The notes under the pieces were generated by a model that saw nothing but the letters and a program-made list of their open reading frames with translations, did not search any database and was not told the DNA's origin. DNA of 7,003 nucleotides, taken from NCBI GenBank assembly GCA_040512755.1, contig JBEVEP010000143.1, forward strand, positions 1-7,003, written 5' to 3'. The position numbers and the translations under genes were made by a program. Below, piece after piece: positions 5,471-7,003 of the stretch. Each line of letters opens with the position of its first letter. Position 1 is the first letter of the stretch. Source of the DNA: JBEVEP01 sp040512755. Its GTDB lineage: Bacteria; Pseudomonadota; Alphaproteobacteria; Rhizobiales; Rhizobiaceae.

Positions 5471-5896
5471 CTATTTGACGGGTGCGTTCATCGCCCAGGC
5501 TACGCCGAACGGATCGCGAAGCTGCCCGTAGCGGTCACCCCAGAACATCACCTCCAGCGGCATGACCACTTCGCAGCCGGCCTCAACCGCGCGTTTCCAC
5601 GCCGCGTCGATGTCCTTGGGCATCAGCGTCATCGTGTAGCCCTGCGGCTTCTCCAGCGCATAGCCGTGCTCCGGATAGGCATCGCCCAGCATCATGGAAC
5701 TTCCGTTGATGTGGAGATGAACGTGCATGGTCCGGCCCTGTTCATCCGGAGGATAGTGGAAAACGTTCTCGGCGCCGAAGGCGCGCGCGTAGAATTCGGC
5801 GGCTTTCAAGGCACCGTCCACCTGCAGATAGGCGACGAGACCTCCGAGGACCTTGGCCGACGACTGTGTGGTGGCCTGTTCAGATGTATCGGTCAT
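5471..5896 (-). CDS. VOC superfamily protein, PhnB/glyoxalase-like
   Basis: This 141-residue protein belongs to the vicinal oxygen chelate superfamily, PhnB-like branch. After a polar N-terminus of about 17 residues come the first repeat unit, with YLQVDGALKAAEFYARAFGAE (start at 23) as strand and helix, and MHVHLHINGSSMMLGD (57-72). The second unit holds MTLMPKDIDAAWKRAVEAG (89-107) and the family signature FWGDRYGQLRDPFG (118-131) before WAMN. It is probably a cytoplasmic single-domain protein that dimerises. Members of this branch range from enzymes to binding or resistance proteins and the substrate cannot be read from sequence. The ATG at 5896 is chosen because AGGAG lies 8 bases upstream; a TTG two codons earlier is less likely. 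A -10-like TAGAAT occurs on the minus strand at 5923-5918, but no good -35 accompanies it. It lies 207 bp after uvrB and is followed by two hairpins, so it may be a single-gene transcript. Confidence 0.88.
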   Translation of the reverse strand: MTDTSEQATTQSSAKVLGGLVAYLQVDGALKAAEFYARAFGAENVFHYPPDEQGRTMHVHLHINGSSMMLGDAYPEHGYALEKPQGYTMTLMPKDIDAAWKRAVEAGCEVVMPLEVMFWGDRYGQLRDPFGVAWAMNAPVK

Positions 5897-5904
5897 TTCC
5901 AATT

Positions 5905-5909
5905 CTCCT
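5905..5909 (-). promoter_or_regulatory. Ribosome binding site of the VOC gene
   Basis: AGGAG on the minus strand, 8 bases before the ATG at 5896 and only 2 bases before the competing TTG at 5902. The spacing selects the ATG. Confidence 0.75.
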
Positions 5910-5961
5910 GTTTTGCGATTCTACCTAAGGCAAGTCGCCCGAAGCCGGAACCGGGCAACGT

Positions 5962-6026
5962 GCTCTAAGTCTTTGTTTACGCATCGGTTTTATCCGAAAG
6001 CCGCTCCGCACCTTTCGGTCCGATGC
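5962..6026. repeat. Intergenic palindromic repeat (CTTTGTTT/ACGCA type), copy 2
   Basis: The left part, GCTCTAAGTCTTTGTTT then ACGCA, matches the block at 3673-3696. The right part is a long hairpin: an outer 7-bp stem GCATCGG (5981-5987) with CCGATGC (6020-6026), and an inner 7-bp stem CCGAAAG (5994-6000) with CTTTCGG (6012-6018). The hairpin sequence itself differs from copy 1, while the lead-in is conserved. It lies 78 bp past the uvrB stop and 66 bp upstream of the VOC start, so it could act as a 3' structure for the uvrB mRNA. Confidence 0.75.
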
Positions 6027-6103
6027 CAGAGGGCTGCCTGAACGACGAACGAGGACGGCGCAAATCGACATCCGGCATGGATTTTTTTGACGGACTGGGA
6101 GCG

Positions 6104-7003
6104 CTATCGCCCCGGCCTTCCTGTTTTCTTCGAGCGGCGGCCCTGATGGTGCGCTTCGGCTGGGTCTTCGTAGGAGCCGATGCCTGCGCGTTCGCGCCTC
6201 ACCGGCGCATCGACATTATCGCCTTGGACGGGTTTTTGCGGCAGTGTTCCTTCGACTGGCTTCTCGGTGCGGCGCACGGTCATCTCGTCCAGGCTGTTCT
6301 TGCGAAACAGCGACTTTTCGCCCTCGCCGGGAATACCGAAATCCGAACCATGTGCCTCGGCATGAGTCTGTTTCTTGAACAGCGAGCGAGAAACCGTACC
6401 CGCCGGCTTCCCCATATCCGTCCCTGGACCCATATCGTCGAGTGACGGCTTGGCGAAGAGCGAACTGCCCTCTTCTCTCGCGGTCCTGTGCCTGGCTATG
6501 CCCTTGTTGTGCCTGCCCTTTTCGCGCCCGGAGGCCGGGCTCTCGCGTTCGGCTTCGCGCGCCAGCGGGTCGTCGGCAATGGCCAGCTCCGTCTCCCGCA
6601 GCCGCTTGATCTCGTCTCGAAGCCGCGCCGCGGTCTCGAAATCGAGATCGGCCGCCGCGTCCCGCATCCGCTTCTCCAGATGTTCGAGATGCGCCTTGAG
6701 ATTGTTGCCCATCATCGCGCCGGATTCGGCGAATGCCGAAATGTCGGCGCGCACATGGTCCCTCTCGTAGACCGAGTCGAGAATGTCGGCGATCCGCGAC
6801 TTCACGCTTTCCGGCGTAATGCCGTTCTCGGCATTCCACTGCATCTGCTTCTCACGCCGACGGCCAGTCTCGGCCATCGCCCGCTCCATCGAGCCGGTCA
6901 CCTGGTCGGCATAGAGGATGACCCGGCCGTCGACGTTACGCGCCGCACGCCCGATCGTCTGGATCAAAGAGGTTTCAGAACGCAGGAAGCCTTCCTTGTC
7001 GGC
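6104..7003 (-). CDS. uvrB: UvrB excinuclease subunit, C-terminal part (5' end outside window)
   Basis: UvrB is the helicase-like damage-verifying subunit of the UvrABC nucleotide excision repair complex; it receives damaged DNA from UvrA and recruits UvrC. Only the last 299 residues are present, and the frame is open to the window edge. Helicase motif VI, SLIQTIGRAARN, is at visible residues 12-23. The YADQVTGSMERA segment and the region QWNAENGITP follow. Next is the UVR domain, about 102-139 (LEHLEKRMRDAAADLDFETA onward), a coiled hairpin that contacts UvrC. The distance from motif VI to the UVR domain is as in E. coli UvrB, which ends just after it. Here about 160 more residues follow, charged and low in hydrophobics, with three SLF-x-K repeats. 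Such tails occur in rhizobial UvrB; their role is unknown to me. The stop is TAG at 6104-6106. The identity is certain; the extra tail is the odd part. Confidence 0.97.
   Translation of the reverse strand, partial: ADKEGFLRSETSLIQTIGRAARNVDGRVILYADQVTGSMERAMAETGRRREKQMQWNAENGITPESVKSRIADILDSVYERDHVRADISAFAESGAMMGNNLKAHLEHLEKRMRDAAADLDFETAARLRDEIKRLRETELAIADDPLAREAERESPASGREKGRHNKGIARHRTAREEGSSLFAKPSLDDMGPGTDMGKPAGTVSRSLFKKQTHAEAHGSDFGIPGEGEKSLFRKNSLDEMTVRRTEKPVEGTLPQKPVQGDNVDAPVRRERAGIGSYEDPAEAHHQGRRSKKTGRPGR
6281..6463 (-). repeat. Three SLF-x-K repeats in the UvrB C-terminal tail
   Basis: The tail contains SLFAKPSLDDM, SLFKKQTHAEA and SLFRKNSLDEM, starting 26 and 24 residues apart. Each is followed by a Gly/Pro-containing hydrophilic linker. 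The first and third share SLF-x-K-x-SLD-[DE]-M; the second keeps only SLF-x-K. The surrounding sequence looks disordered, so these may be short linear binding motifs. The function is not known to me. Confidence 0.7.

Noticed and set aside
3786..5896. VOC, Kazal and DUF1801 genes as one novel functional system
   Set aside because: They share a strand, but the VOC and Kazal genes are 437 bp apart with hairpins between, and no shared function or regulatory site is visible.
6072..6090. T-run at 6082-6087 as an intrinsic terminator
   Set aside because: It is a T-run on the plus strand only, where no gene ends; for uvrB on the minus strand it reads as A's, and no solid stem precedes it.
6375..6770. 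Ser/Arg-rich plus-strand open frame opposite uvrB
   Set aside because: It is a low-complexity shadow of the UVR domain region.
1..7003. CRISPR array, tRNA, rRNA, transposase or phage attachment site
   Set aside because: No evenly spaced short direct repeats, cloverleaf, rRNA-like stretch or transposase-like protein was seen on either strand.

Overview
The window looks like chromosomal DNA from a high-GC alphaproteobacterium of the order Hyphomicrobiales (Rhizobiales), most likely a Rhizobium/Sinorhizobium relative. The reasons are a recognisable sulfolipid cluster in the rhizobial/Rhodobacter order sqdB-sqdD-sqdC, a UvrB with a long extra C-terminal tail, and several dispersed palindromic intergenic repeats of the kinds common in rhizobial genomes. 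All recognisable genes lie on the minus strand, so transcription runs from high to low coordinates.

Layout in the direction of transcription: (a) 7003-6104, the last 299 codons of uvrB, whose start lies outside the window; (b) about 200 bp non-coding with a palindromic repeat (5962-6026); (c) 5896-5471, a small VOC-superfamily (PhnB/glyoxalase-like) protein followed by two hairpins; (d) a 437-bp gap without a gene; (e) 5033-4326, a predicted lipoprotein made of four Kazal-like protease-inhibitor domains; (f) 4238-3786, a DUF1801 protein; (g) a non-coding stretch with a second palindromic repeat (3640-3736); (h) 3548-2328 sqdB, 2021-1197 sqdD and 1200-307 sqdC, with a 306-bp gap between sqdB and sqdD filled by a large inverted repeat; (i) 306 bp to the window edge carrying two inverted copies of another repeat.

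The sqd genes form one pathway. SqdB makes UDP-sulfoquinovose from UDP-glucose and sulfite. SqdD, a GT8 glycogenin-like glycosyltransferase, is thought to transfer the sulfoquinovose. SqdC, an extended short-chain dehydrogenase, is needed for a late step; together they lead to the membrane sulfolipid SQDG. sqdD and sqdC overlap in a GTGA and are surely co-translated. The uvrB, VOC, Kazal and DUF1801 genes show no functional link to the sulfolipid genes or to each other, and I see no evidence that they form a novel system.

The least ordinary items are the four-domain Kazal lipoprotein with an exactly repeated but reduced cysteine pattern, a three-fold SLF-x-K repeat in the UvrB tail, and the long inverted repeat inside the sqd operon.
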